In this document: in pieces, positions 9,842 to 19,689 of the stretch
Layout of the letters: each line of letters begins with the position of its first letter
Numbering within the stretch: position 1 is the first letter of the stretch
DNA from: Adiantum capillus-veneris
Taxonomy: Eukaryota; Streptophyta; Polypodiopsida; Polypodiales; Pteridaceae
Direction of reading: 5' to 3'
Assembly: GCA_014529385.2 (NCBI GenBank)
Contig: CM043953.1
Coordinates: 84,076,342-84,140,341 of the forward strand
Length of the DNA stretch: 64,000 bases
Notes under the pieces: model-generated
What the model was told of the DNA's origin: nothing
What the model saw: the letters and a program-made list of their open reading frames with translations, nothing else
The model's database searches: none
Position numbers and translations under genes: made by a program

Positions 9842-12791
9842 ATGGTGCTCACGGACATCACAAATGGTTTGCTTCCACCACCACGTACTCCGCACACCAA
9901 AAGCATACATATTCGCTTACCCACGGCATTTGCACCGAAGACCACTAGTGAAGGTGATCAAAGGTCATCACAGGAACGTCGCACCGCTTGTGAGACCAAT
10001 GTTGACATTTGGGTGGATGGCCATTTGTACCCTTACGATCCTATAAGCCGCTTCCATCCACCGTTTAATAGCCTTTCCACATTTCTTCAATTTCTTGGGA
10101 GGGGAGAAGCAGGCTTGTTAGGCTATTGCAAGCGGCTGTGTATGGATGCAGGTGCTTCTTTGCATATGTGGATGCACAAATGTCAAGCTCTTCACCTCAA
10201 GACGACGGCATTACAAGAGATTTTTGCCTCTTCGGAGAGGGTAGTTAAAAGTCTTGAACAACAAATGCAAGAAAAGGAGTCCCACATCCAGAAGCTTACC
10301 AACACCATCACATACTAGAAAGAAACACCCCTTGGTGCAAGGGAACGCAAACGCCCGTATTCATCCATTGAAACTCTTGCACATTTCGGAGGAGCACGTA
10401 AACGACGAGTTACAGCCACAAGGTGATTTGGTCTTTACTTGCATGCTGCATTCTTACTTCACACTATTTTCTAACATTTATGTTTATTTGTTGCTAGAAA
10501 CTTCATCCAAGAGGCATGCGGTGGAACAAGCCAAGATAATCGAGTCAACCTTCTCACTAGTTGTCTCAATACCGAGGACGTTGTTTCTATCTTACAATCA
10601 CCTGGAGGTAAGCACATTAAGGATGCAGTCACCAAGGACCTTATGCGTAAATTAAGAAATGTGGTTAATGATGATGACGTTCAACAAGCTTGTGATGAGT
10701 CTGGAATCAGCACCAAAGCCTATCAGGCTATTTTTCAACTCCTAAAGGATGCCCTCAAAGAACATGGCATTGTGGAAAACCTATTTCCCGTTCCTCACAA
10801 GGTCAAGCTCGCAAAGAAGGCCACAAACGAAGATGTGTTCTCCCACATTGGGACATACCTACACATTGAGGACACAATGTCAACTTCCCTTTATGCTTCG
10901 TGCGCAACAAAGACAAGGGGAAAAGGTAAGAAACAATCCATAAGACCTTCGAATAAGGGCTTTCCTTACACAATGTGGAACAATATTTTCGTGGATCTTA
11001 GAAGGCTTCAAGAAGCCATGCTTATATTTTACGAGTTACCTGAAGAAGGTGACACACTTTACTTTTTTCTTTGGTATTATTCTTTTCATAGAAGGTGAAG
11101 TTTAAGGTCTTAGCACTATTTATTTTGTAGTGCTTGGCACAAAAGTCGCTTTTGTGCTGAAACTCGATGAGTGTCAAATAGTGAAATGCCGAAGGTTAGA
11201 GAGGCTAAGTGTCACTCTAATGAACGAGGCCCTTCTGCAAACCAAGCGAAGGGATTCAGTCGAGCCATATCCCACCCTATCTTTTAGCGTGCAATCAGAG
11301 AAAGACATTTGGTGGTTGGGTGCTATTGAGGTGCCCAAAGAGACCAATGGAGTACTTTCGTGGATTTTTGAGAGAACTCCATGGATCACAGAAGTAATAC
11401 ACTCCCAAATTGCAGGTCAAAAGTTGGAGATTGAGGGCTTTGGTAGTTATGATGTGGAGTGGCACTTAGGTGGGGATTTGAAGACCATAAAGTGTTTGCT
11501 TGGCTGCAAACAAGGGGCTTCTTCTCTCATGCCTTGTCCATTTTGCACTCGAGGGTACAAACCTAATGGACAAAAATCACATAAGAGCACTGCAAAGGCC
11601 AATTACATGCTTCCATGGCAAGGGCATGGAGAACAAGGGTTAGATTGTCATGATGTCGGAGATGAAGGTAGAGAATGGGAAGCGTCTATTCTGAGATGTC
11701 CCATGCTCAATGCCCCAGACCGTGATCAAAAGGACCACACTTGGAATCCAATCTTTCGATTTCCTCTATCGAATGTACATTTTTGTACATTACACGCATT
11801 CATGCGTATTTTTGATAGGCTATTGAAGCTCCACATTGACTATGCTTTCACAATGAAACCGTTGGAAAAGTCCCAGGAAGCGATCGAAAGAGTGGAGGTA
11901 CTCTTGAATTCCATTGGCTGTCATGGTGGAAATGTGTCTATAGTTGCTGCAAAGAACACAGGGGAGGCCCATGAAATTTCTCAACAAGTGTCAATGAGTG
12001 GACAAAAAGCTAGACACTTTTTGAAGAAAGTTTCCCAAGGAAAGCCAAGTCGATATGATGCTCAAAGCAGCTCCAACCAACAGGCAGGTAACCTTTGGGA
12101 GCTTTGGAAGGAGTTATGCAAAGCTACTACTGACAATGATTCAAATGGCGAGCTTGCAAACAAGCGCAAGCAAGTTTGGGCCCATTTTGATAAAATGGTC
12201 AAGCTTATGAGCCTTAACAGCACAACAGAAGAACAACGGCAATCATTTCAAGAAGCTTTGGCGGATTTTACCAAGGTCTTCACCCTTTCTTGGGGTGAAA
12301 ATAACATCACACATTACATGGTAAGTCATTCATGGTGTATTCATTACAAGGGATTGTTTTTATTTACTAATGTGGATCGTTTGCTCATGTGAACAGCATA
12401 TGTTGTTTGCGCATGGTGCATTTTTTATGCACAAGTATGGATCGCTTGAAATTTTTAGCACTCAAGGCATGGAGAAGTCCCATTATCGAGCAAGGGGAGT
12501 GTACTTCAAAAATACTCGACATGGTGGTGGAATGGTGCAATCCAATTATTTGGAGGAGATGTTCAACTGGTTTTTCGCACAACATTTGCTCGTAAGCTCA
12601 CAATGGAGCGTGCGCGACAATCCAAGATTGCTATTGAAGTGCGCAAATGGAGTCGTCAAGAGCATAGCAACAAATGGCAAATGTCGCAAGGTCCCACCAA
12701 GCATGCTGCATGGCAGCGATGCAGAGTGCGACAAGGATCAAAGTGGATACTGCGCGAGTCACTAAACATGAACGCAGGGTCCAACTCTTAG
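9842..12791 (+). pseudogene. DDE-type transposase-like gene, four exons, lightly damaged
   Basis: Exons inferred at 9842-10422, 10498-11048, 11131-12320 and 12397 to about 12791; all three introns are GT-AG and keep phase. The product is about 900 residues: an N-terminal region ending in a short coiled coil, a basic linker, then a transposase-like core. Candidate catalytic residues are D in VLKLDECQI, D in HLGGDLKT and E in FSTQGMEKSHY. A zinc-type CPFC motif follows the second D, and HFCTLHAFMR lies between the second D and the E. That order suits an RNase H-fold transposase with an insertion. I recognise the pattern as transposase-like but cannot name the superfamily. Damage: in-frame TAG at 10316-10318 (TAC TAG AAA) and a one-base frame change near 12590, after which the frame ending in a stop at 12791 looks the more credible. 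A histone H3-like gene follows 130 bp downstream on the same strand. Confidence 0.65.
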
Positions 12792-12857
12792 CGACATGTT
12801 AAATAATACTTCTTTTAAAAAAATTAGTGTGAATAGGGCCCTTTTTAAATGGGCCCT

Positions 12858-12864
12858 TATAAAT
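12858..12864 (+). promoter_or_regulatory. TATA box of H3-like gene
   Basis: TATAAAT, 59 bp upstream of the ATG at 12923, preceded by a GGGCCC...GGGCCC pair. Spacing suits a short-leader plant promoter, so the H3-like gene probably has its own transcript rather than sharing one with the transposase. Confidence 0.5.
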
Positions 12865-12922
12865 ATTGCATGCTCTCATAAATCACTCATTTTTTAAGAA
12901 CAGGTGAGCTCTTACCAACAAA

Positions 12923-13756
12923 ATGGCGCGCACCAAACGAACCGCGAAAGAGCATCCGCCTGCCAACAAAAACACCCTCCAAGGATGTGAGAAGCCGTCA
13001 TGGCTTAAAGGCACAAGAAAATGGCCACGAACACCTGGCCATTCCAGGAACTCTTCTGGTAGTGGGCATGGTGGTAGGGCACGAGAGTCATCAAGGACTG
13101 TTGAATCTCCACCTCCTCAAGATATAACACCTAGAAAGAGAATGAAGCAACGTGCCCAGCGCTGGAGAGAAGTAGAGGGCCAGCAAACATCAGAGTCTGA
13201 TAGGGAGCAGCCGTCGCGCCCCCAATCACAAGCAAGACCATCCAGGACTCGGGTGGTCAATACAGACACCGAATCAGAGAGTGAGCCACCATGGCTGCGA
13301 GAAAACATACCACGCACACACCGGGTGGCCGTTGGGGGGAAGACATTGCCTCAAGGCAAGGGAGCTCTCCCCACACGACAAGATCGGCAACCAAGGGAAG
13401 AGGAAGAATCAGAACAGGCTGCAGAACCAGCCCCTAAGCATGTAAATAGACACAAGTCTAAGTTTTTCAAGAAGCCTTCACGCCGTCCGCCAGCAAATGT
13501 GCAAGTGCCCCCAAGACAACCGCAGCAGCGCCGAAAAATAGCAAGGGCATTTGCAAAAATCCGCCACTACCAGAAGACGACGGAGCTCTTGATTCGATGC
13601 GCCCCCTTTGCTTGCACTATGAAGGAAGTGCTTCAAAGCTATGGAAATCAGTATAGAATGCAAGCAATAGTGCTAGAGGCTATTCAAGAAGCTGCAGAGG
13701 CCCACATCATTTCAGTGTTGGAAGATACCAACCTATGTGCCATTCATGCAAAGTGA
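12923..13756 (+). CDS. Histone H3-like protein with a long chimeric tail
   Basis: Encodes 277 residues. It begins MARTKRTAKE, matching the H3 start ARTKQTARK with the K4 context kept and K9 lost. About 190 residues of Arg/Ser/Pro/Glu-rich, probably disordered sequence follow. The C-terminal 75 residues are an H3 histone fold: RHYQKTTELLIR (alphaN-alpha1), then a 34-residue stretch from PF to EAAEAH equal in length to canonical H3, then LEDTNLCAIHAK (end of alpha2). The loop-1 lengthening typical of centromeric H3 is absent, so it is an H3 variant rather than clear CENH3. The frame stops at TGA 13754-13756, before loop 2 and alpha3, so the product should not form a normal H3-H4 unit unless read through. 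Single exon, own TATA box. Neighbours are the transposase-like gene upstream and convergent unknown genes downstream. I infer capture by a mobile element; histone identity is strong. Confidence 0.85.
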   Translation: MARTKRTAKEHPPANKNTLQGCEKPSWLKGTRKWPRTPGHSRNSSGSGHGGRARESSRTVESPPPQDITPRKRMKQRAQRWREVEGQQTSESDREQPSRPQSQARPSRTRVVNTDTESESEPPWLRENIPRTHRVAVGGKTLPQGKGALPTRQDRQPREEEESEQAAEPAPKHVNRHKSKFFKKPSRRPPANVQVPPRQPQQRRKIARAFAKIRHYQKTTELLIRCAPFACTMKEVLQSYGNQYRMQAIVLEAIQEAAEAHIISVLEDTNLCAIHAK

Positions 13757-13819
13757 GTGACAATACAGCCAAAAGATATGTAGCTTGCACGACGATTGCG
13801 ACGAGACTTCGAGCATTAG
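13757..13819 (+). pseudogene. Continuation of H3 alpha3 region beyond the stop
   Basis: After the TGA the same frame still reads VTIQPKDM, TAG, LARRLRRDFEH and a final TAG at 13817-13819. Canonical H3 here has [20 protein letters not shown]. The first TGA thus replaces Arg and the TAG at 13781-13783 replaces Gln. Both are single C to T changes (CGA to TGA, CAG to TAG). The alpha3 segment was therefore coding until recently. Confidence 0.85.
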
Positions 13820-13970
13820 CCGAAGTTACCCCTCTTTTTGTATTGCACACCCTTATCTTTGTAATGATTTGACTTTCCAATGACAATATGATCAACAGTT
13901 GTGTCTACTCTGTCTATTATCTTTGTAATTTCAAGTTCTGTATGTAATTGTAGTCAATTTCAGTAAATTT

Positions 13971-14149
13971 GTGCATTTTAAGTAACCTTAGGGGTAGATA
14001 AGCCTACAAGGGGCAGAAAAAGGCGTGGCCACAAGGGCGCGCAAATGGACCATCCATCAGTTTTGGATGGGCCATTTGCGCGCCCTTGTGGCCATGCCTT
14101 TTTCTGCCCCTTGTAGGCTTATCTACCCTTAAGGTTACTTAAAATGCAC
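13971..14149. repeat. Palindrome P-left (about 179 bp)
   Basis: Near-perfect self-complementary sequence: the left arm starts GTGCATTTTAAGTAACC and the right arm ends GGTTACTTAAAATGCAC. The inner stem carries GGCGTGGCCACAAGGGCGCG and its complement. The loop is TCAGTTT between CCATCCA and TGGATGG. It would form a hairpin of more than 80 bp. Confidence 0.9.
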
Positions 14150-14467
14150 ATATTTACTAAAACCTATTGGTTTTGCATCAATATTTTATATGGATCCTTA
14201 TGGACACCTTTTTTTGGTCATTTCAAGCTTTGAATTCCTTATAGGATATCAAAACAAATAACATATTGGGAAACCAAGTGTCCAATGTAATTTGACTTTT
14301 TGGTGCAAGGGTGTAGTAGGTAGAACTAAAGCAAGTAATAGTTTGCTGGAAACTTCATTTCATAATTGATTTGAGCTTTTCTAGTGTCCTTGAGTGTGAA
14401 CATATGCTGAAATTGCCATAAAAAGGTTGCATTTAAATGAATGATGCAAAACCAATCCATTGCAATA

Positions 14468-14655
14468 AATTTGTGCTTTTTAAGTACCCTAGGGGGTAGA
14501 TTGGCCTATAAGGGGCAAAAAAATGCCTGGCCACAAGGGCGCGCAAATGGCCCATCCAAAACTGATGGATGGGCCATTTGCGCGTCCTTGTGGCCAGGCA
14601 TTTTTTGCCCCTTATAGGCTAATCTAACCCCCTAGGGTACTTAAAAATCACAATT
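14468..14655. repeat. Palindrome P-right (about 188 bp)
   Basis: Second near-perfect palindrome, similar to the one at 13971: stems with GGGGTAGATTGGCCTATAAG and GGCCACAAGGGCGCGCAAAT, and their complements. The central loop reads AAACTGA, the reverse complement of the loop TCAGTTT in P-left. The two palindromes are thus mirror copies within the larger inverted repeat. Confidence 0.9.
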
Positions 14656-14907
14656 ATACTCAAATTGACTGCAATTACATACCTTGAAATAACAAAGTCA
14701 AAAAACAATTCATATCACCAATTGAAACGATTTTCAAGATTGACAAATCAGATTGAAAAGAATTTGCAATATAGAGAGACAATTTCAAATATTTTTTATT
14801 CCTTCTAGCACGGTGATTTTACATCATGTATCTGAGGAGTTCAGAATTTTTTTGACCATTTCTTGGCGCCTATTTTGCGCGTAAGGCAACTCCCCAGTCA
14901 AGAGGGA

Positions 14908-16401
14908 CTATGCTATGGCATTTGGGTCAGTTGAGCCAATGGAAGCATGTATCCCTATCTGGGCAAGCACTTTACCACGAAAGCCAGTGCCAAACGCTGT
15001 GCATACAAGGGATCTACGCACTAGGAACACTTGATGCGCAGCTTGAGCAATGGTACTCAAACACAAAAACTTACTCAAAGCTTTTAACGACCAAGTCATA
15101 AAATGGGCTTGGGGAGTAAATTCATTATGAATAATGGCCACATCGCCAGGGGGGAGTTGTCCGAGGTAATGCGCAAGGGAAGCTTGAGGTCCAAAGCCCG
15201 TCCGCTTGCCACCCGTCCTTGCAGCAAAATCATCAACCTCCACAACATCCTGTCATAAACCGATGAAGGTTGAGAAAAAAGACAACGAAGGATAAAATAG
15301 TAACATGAAAATTAGGATACAGTTTACCTCCTGCTCCTTGTCATCCTCCTCCCTGTTGCCCTTTGCATCCAAGTCAATGGTCCCATGCACCACAGATACA
15401 AGCTTTGGATCATCAGATGGGAGGTTGCATAATGGCATAGGCATCCTAGCAGCCTCAATCTTGGCTTGCGTGGCTTGGAAATCTTCATCAGCCACATGCA
15501 ACTGCTCTGCTGCCAGGACCTCCGCACATACAACTGCAATAGTGTCAGCAACAGAGTCCCCATCTGGCAAGAGCTTGCTTTCTAGGGCATCTGGCGTATT
15601 GTCTAAGGGACATTTGCTGTTGTTGCATAGCACGCTCAAGCATTCATCCATGCGCAGGCCAAATGCTTTTTCCAAATCATGTAGGAATACAAACTCCTCC
15701 CCATCCACTAACACTGAGGAGAAGCGGCTAATTTCTACCTCTGGGATAGCCACATCCGTCAGTGGTAGTGGCACTGGAGTGTCACTAGGGCCAGCCGCAA
15801 CTATGGATTTCTCAACCACTTCCTCAAGACCCCTAGGGTACTCGAGCTGGTGTGCTTTTCCTTCCGCTGCAGGGTTCATGGGGATAACCTGCTGCTCCTT
15901 GGTGTCCTTGATAAAGGACCCAACTTGAAGGTGTGGTAAGCGGAGCTCCTCCAAATCAGGTTCCTCGCTCACCAAGAAGATAAATGTTGCGAGCCGAGAA
16001 AGGTACACCACCCCCAACTTGCGCTTCTTGAGCGCTGACACCCCAGGGGCTTGCTCGTCCAAGTAATGGCCTGCATTGGTTGCAATTTCTTGGAATCGTT
16101 GCAACCGCTTGGCGAATGGGCGATCACCTTTGTGTATATAGCGCAAAAGATCGCAAGGCACCCAGATCCCTGCATGTGGGGGGATAGATACAGAATATTT
16201 TATGATGTGCTCCTCCATGAACGCAGAAATCTCCTCAAATGCATCCATGTGAAGGGCAACTGTGGCGTCAAGGTCAGGGAGACGAGTAAAAAAGGTGTGG
16301 AGGTCCAACTTCCCTTTGTATTTGGTGTCCTCGAGGAAGAGGATGAAGCGTGACAAAGGGGTGGATGTGGGTACAGATGCAGAGGCTGTGGCAGCATCCA
16401 T
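14908..16401 (-). CDS. Unknown protein, two exons (module gene B)
   Basis: ATG at 16401, exon 1 16401-15328, GT-AG intron of 78 bp (15327-15250), exon 2 15249-14908, giving 471 residues with no internal stops. A TATAAAAGG box lies 81-89 bp upstream on the same strand. The product is largely acidic. Residues 1-170 contain GIWVPCDLLRYIH and a basic patch (LKKRKLG). A second region (about 245-300) reads VLVDGEEFVFLHDLEKAFGL. These two segments faintly resemble KilA-N/BRO-type DNA-binding modules, but this is speculation and I do not assign a function. The gene converges on the H3-like gene across the inverted repeat. Its intactness contrasts with the decayed retroelements around it. Confidence 0.6.
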
Positions 16402-16481
16402 GTTTAGCCTGGGGTGTGGATAGAGAGTGGAGGAGCTCAGGAGTTGCAAAAGTGAAAATAGTGAATGAGTTAGGTGGCCCC

Positions 16482-16490
16482 CCTTTTATA
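16482..16490 (-). promoter_or_regulatory. TATA box of gene B
   Basis: TATAAAAGG read on the minus strand, 81-89 bp before the ATG at 16401. It supports independent transcription and this choice of start over the upstream in-frame non-ATG positions. Confidence 0.6.
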
Positions 16491-16649
16491 ATGTACCCTT
16501 TTTTTAAGACATTAAAAAAAAAAAGGCACTTTCACCAAAAAATGATTTCTCATCCCAATGCAAAAAATTATATTCAAAGGCATGATTTGCCGAAGCAAAT
16601 CATGTTGATTACAGCGGGGATCAATATGAAAATTGCAAGAGTTACAAAG

Positions 16650-17990
16650 TTATAAGATCGATAGCATAGTTCCATCTATCCCCCAGTCCTCCTCGACCTT
16701 CAATTTGTCTTCCATTCTCTTCCCAATCTGCGGACATTCATTACAATAAGCATCTAATGATCGACAAACCATGATGTATTGAAAATGTGGTGGAAGGATT
16801 CTCACCTTGTGACCTTGTAAACGAAATTGTGCTTGTTGAAGGGCCTCAAAACCCATAATAACCAAATGTTCTCGAACATTACTGAGAGTCCAATGCTTGT
16901 TCACTTGGACTACCTCCAAAGCATCATTGGGCATCTTCACTGCAATGTCAAAGCTTGCAATAGCGCTGTCTACACTCTGTAAGGGAGTCCACACTCCAAG
17001 CTTGCACATCCAACGATCATAGTGAAATCGTATGTACAAGGAGGTGCGGGATTTCAAATAGCGCATTCCAATACCTGAAGCTCCAACCTTACAACGGTAC
17101 CGGTCCCCGTTGTGCATGCCCTCCACAAAACCCCAGTCCTCTTCTAAAAGCCTTCCTAATTCCTCGTAATGCGCATCTTTACATACAAGCATTGTGGTAG
17201 TCTCCACAAATCCAAACTCTTTAAAAATGTGCACAAAACAATGAATAGGCAAACACCAGCTCAAGCCCACAGACCTAGAAGCTTTAGAGTATTTCAAAGA
17301 GTTTTGGACATCCATTATCATCTTTTGCTTGAAAGATGCTACCGACCACAAATCTGGGACCGGCCACTCCATACTTAATAAGGAAGTTACTTTGATGGGT
17401 TCAAGCGTTCCAAACGCTTGTGTAGAAGTAGGGACAATATAGGAGTGAGAATAGAATAAAATCCTTCTTTGAACCAGTTTGGTTGGGCAAAGATGCGGGA
17501 ACATTATTGCTCCAATATCCGCATGTATAGCATTGAATGTGCCGGAGAGACTATGTAGTGGCTGCTCCTCCACCAACGTGGATGGAAATATGACTATAAA
17601 TGCATGACAAATGTTAAGTATGAATCCATAATAATATTACACTGTGATTTCACACCTAGCTTTGTATTCTCAAAACATGTACTTACAATGTGTTGGAAAT
17701 CGAGGTGGTTGTTGCAAGTGCATGGTTGACATTGAGAAAACATGTTGCACAATGGCTATGGTCCCCTTGTCTTTGCGGTTCTTGAAGCCAAGGAGCTTTC
17801 CTTTCCAATGAAGATCCAAGTTTGCACGATTCCGCACACGATGAGGACCAACAGCAGATGGTTGCATGTATACCCAAGCACCTTTGGTGAACTCTTGTGG
17901 CACCCACTCATCATCTACACCTCTAGTGTTGTGGCATGCAAGTGCTGTGACCTCATCCTTTGGTCGCCTTTGCGAAGTAGAGTTGGCCAT
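16650..17990 (-). CDS. Unknown protein, two exons (module gene A)
   Basis: ATG at 17990 (MANSTSQRRPKDE), exon 1 17990-17687, intron 17686-17594 (GTAAGT...TATAG), exon 2 17593-16650. The joined frame gives 415 residues without stops. The N-terminal part contains WVYMQPS followed by LHWKGKLLGFKNRKDKGTI, which could be a small beta-barrel such as a BAH- or Tudor-like fold; this rests on composition only. The C-terminal part has VQVNKHWTLSNVREHL, not recognised. Gene B lies about 250 bp further on in the same direction. Both face the transposase and H3-like genes, suggesting one four-gene unit. Function is unknown. Confidence 0.55.
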
Positions 17991-17999
17991 GGTTGAGCA

Positions 18000-19250
18000 A
18001 AGCAAACTAGGAGGAGGAGAAGAACCTTGCTTGTTGCTACAATGTAGGTGTGATAAAGTGATATGAGAAAATGATCAACCCTTGTGGCAATGGGAGGAGA
18101 AGGTGGACAACCCTTGCTTGGTGTGGCACTGGGAGGAGAAGGTGGATAAGCCTTGCTTGGTGTGGCAATGGAAGGTGGTAGGGGAGGAGAGAGGAGCTTC
18201 CTTGCTGCAGCAATGGAGATGGTGTAAAGAGAGAGAGTGTTGGAGTAGAGGATGAGTGTGATGGTTGCAACCAAGGAGGGGTTGGGAAAGGGGTTCTAGA
18301 GAGAGAAAATCCCTTTTTGCCTAATAACTAATTTTGGGGGAGCTCTGGATAGCAAAAAAAGATTTTTAAAAGTTTTTTAAAATTTTTGAATTTTAGGGTT
18401 TTTGGATGCACGTTTTGACTTTTTGAGATCAAAAAATGCTTTTTTGACCATAAAATAGTTTTAGGGGGGTTTTCAGAAGATGAAATTTGAGTTTTGAAAT
18501 TTTTGAAAAATTTCAAATTTTTGGGATTTTTTCAAAACCGGATCAAAAAGGAGGGAAGTTGGAGGTTCCATATGGCCCACCCACCCCCCCCCACCTTCTC
18601 ACTAGGTAAGAGCCCATTTAAAAAGTGTAAGACTACTTTGTCCCCCTACATTTTTTAGGGCATAGAGTGTGTCCACCACCCTCTTCTCATTGGCTGGCCT
18701 CTAATTAACCTTAATCCCAAAGGGCCCCTAGAGGGTTCATATTTTTCCTAATGTTCTCATTCATGGAACTCATTGTCACTATGGAAACTGTCCTCTGCCA
18801 TGGCTTCTGCCTAACCCTTTCCTTGCATGTACTGCTTACCTAGGCTCCCCCCTCGTCCGTAGCCCACATTCACTCTTATAGAAAAGAACAACGAGCCAAG
18901 TCTCACCATTCCTAAGCAAATAAGTGATCAACCTACAATAAATCCCCCAATAGATCATCTACAAGCAAACGATCTGCAAACGATCTACAAACAAACGATC
19001 TTCAAACTAAGCATGAACCATACACTCACCTAAAGTCATGTCTTATGGCCTTGCACAACATCATTCCTCAAAGTCACAATCCCAAACACGCAACAGCCCC
19101 CTCATTGAGCCAAAATAAGCTAGAAAAATCTGGTCATCCATGTACCAAGCAACAACAGTAATCTTCTCCCAAAGATATGAGAGCGTGCAAGAAATATGCC
19201 AACAGAAAAGACTACTCCCATCGACGCTCGGCATTGAGCCAAACTTAAAC
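18000..19250. other. Non-coding right flank of module
   Basis: 18080-18180 holds a short tandem repeat of a GGGAGGAGAAGGTGGA(C/T)AA word with CCTTGCTTGGTGTGGCA. 18350-18540 is T-rich with repeated TTTTGA/AAATTT words. A GCATAGAGTGTGTCCAC word lies at 18660-18676 (compare 9436). No gene seen; no clear terminal inverted repeat matching the left flank was found. Confidence 0.45.
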
Positions 19251-19252
19251 TA

Positions 19253-19517
19253 TTCAAAATTTGATTGTGCCATGCCCAACTAAGTTCATTCTCCACACGA
19301 TCCAATGTATTCCCTACAATAACCATGCTCAGAACATAAAAGTCGTGCAGAGATAAGAGGTCACGTTTCATTGCGACTATGAAACGTTTCAAAATTTGAT
19401 TGTGCCATGCTCAACTAAGTTCATTCTCCACACGATCCAATGTATTCCCTACAATAACCATGTTCATAACATAAAAGTCGTGCAGAGATAAGAGGTCACG
19501 TTTCATTGCGACTATGA
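19253..19517. repeat. 135-bp tandem duplication
   Basis: Two adjacent copies, 19253-19387 and 19388-19517, both starting TTCAAAATTTGATTGTGCCA and ending in CATTGCGACTATGA, differing at only a few positions. Looks recent. Confidence 0.85.
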
Positions 19518-19612
19518 GTGCCTCTCTTGAAAACACTTCATTTTTTTAATAATGAGACTCACACCCACTTTACATGTCCGATATGCATCATTGTTTTATG
19601 CAGGTAAAAAAA

Positions 19613-19664
19613 AAAGGTGCTCATTTGGGCCACCCAAAATTGGGTGGCCTAAATGAGCACCTTT
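19613..19664. repeat. Hairpin palindrome H3
   Basis: AAAGGTGCTCATTTGGGCCA on the left pairs with GCCTAAATGAGCACCTTT on the right around CCCAAAATTGGG. A short foldback similar in kind, but not in sequence, to those at 7245 and 8351. Confidence 0.8.
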
Positions 19665-19689
19665 ATTTTTGAATTAGCATGTAGCGGCA

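Larger units (their letters stand above)
13921..14703. repeat. Long inverted repeat between convergent genes
   Basis: The outer arms (13921-13975, containing TATGTAATTGTAGTCAATTT, and 14650-14703, containing AAATTGACTGCAATTACATA) are inverted copies. Next inside is a palindrome on each side, then another inverted pair ending in GGTTTTGCATCA (about 14150-14182) and TGATGCAAAACC (about 14442-14453), around an unpaired centre of about 260 bp. It lies between the stop codons of the plus-strand H3-like gene and the minus-strand gene at 14908. It may be a foldback element or an intrinsic convergent 3' end. Confidence 0.8.

Noticed and set aside
9842-12791. Assigning the transposase to KDZ, Plavaka or another named superfamily
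   Set aside because: Some motif resemblance (CPFC, HxCxLH) but I cannot match diagnostic signatures without a search.
12923-13756. Calling the H3-like gene a centromeric CENH3
   Set aside because: The stretch from alpha1 to EAAEAH has the same length as canonical H3, lacking the longer loop 1 typical of CENH3, and the N-terminus keeps the ARTK start of ordinary H3.
13754-13783. U-to-C RNA editing rescuing the two stops
   Set aside because: Would restore the right residues, but such editing is an organelle process in some plants; the gene is in nuclear repeat DNA. C to T decay is simpler.
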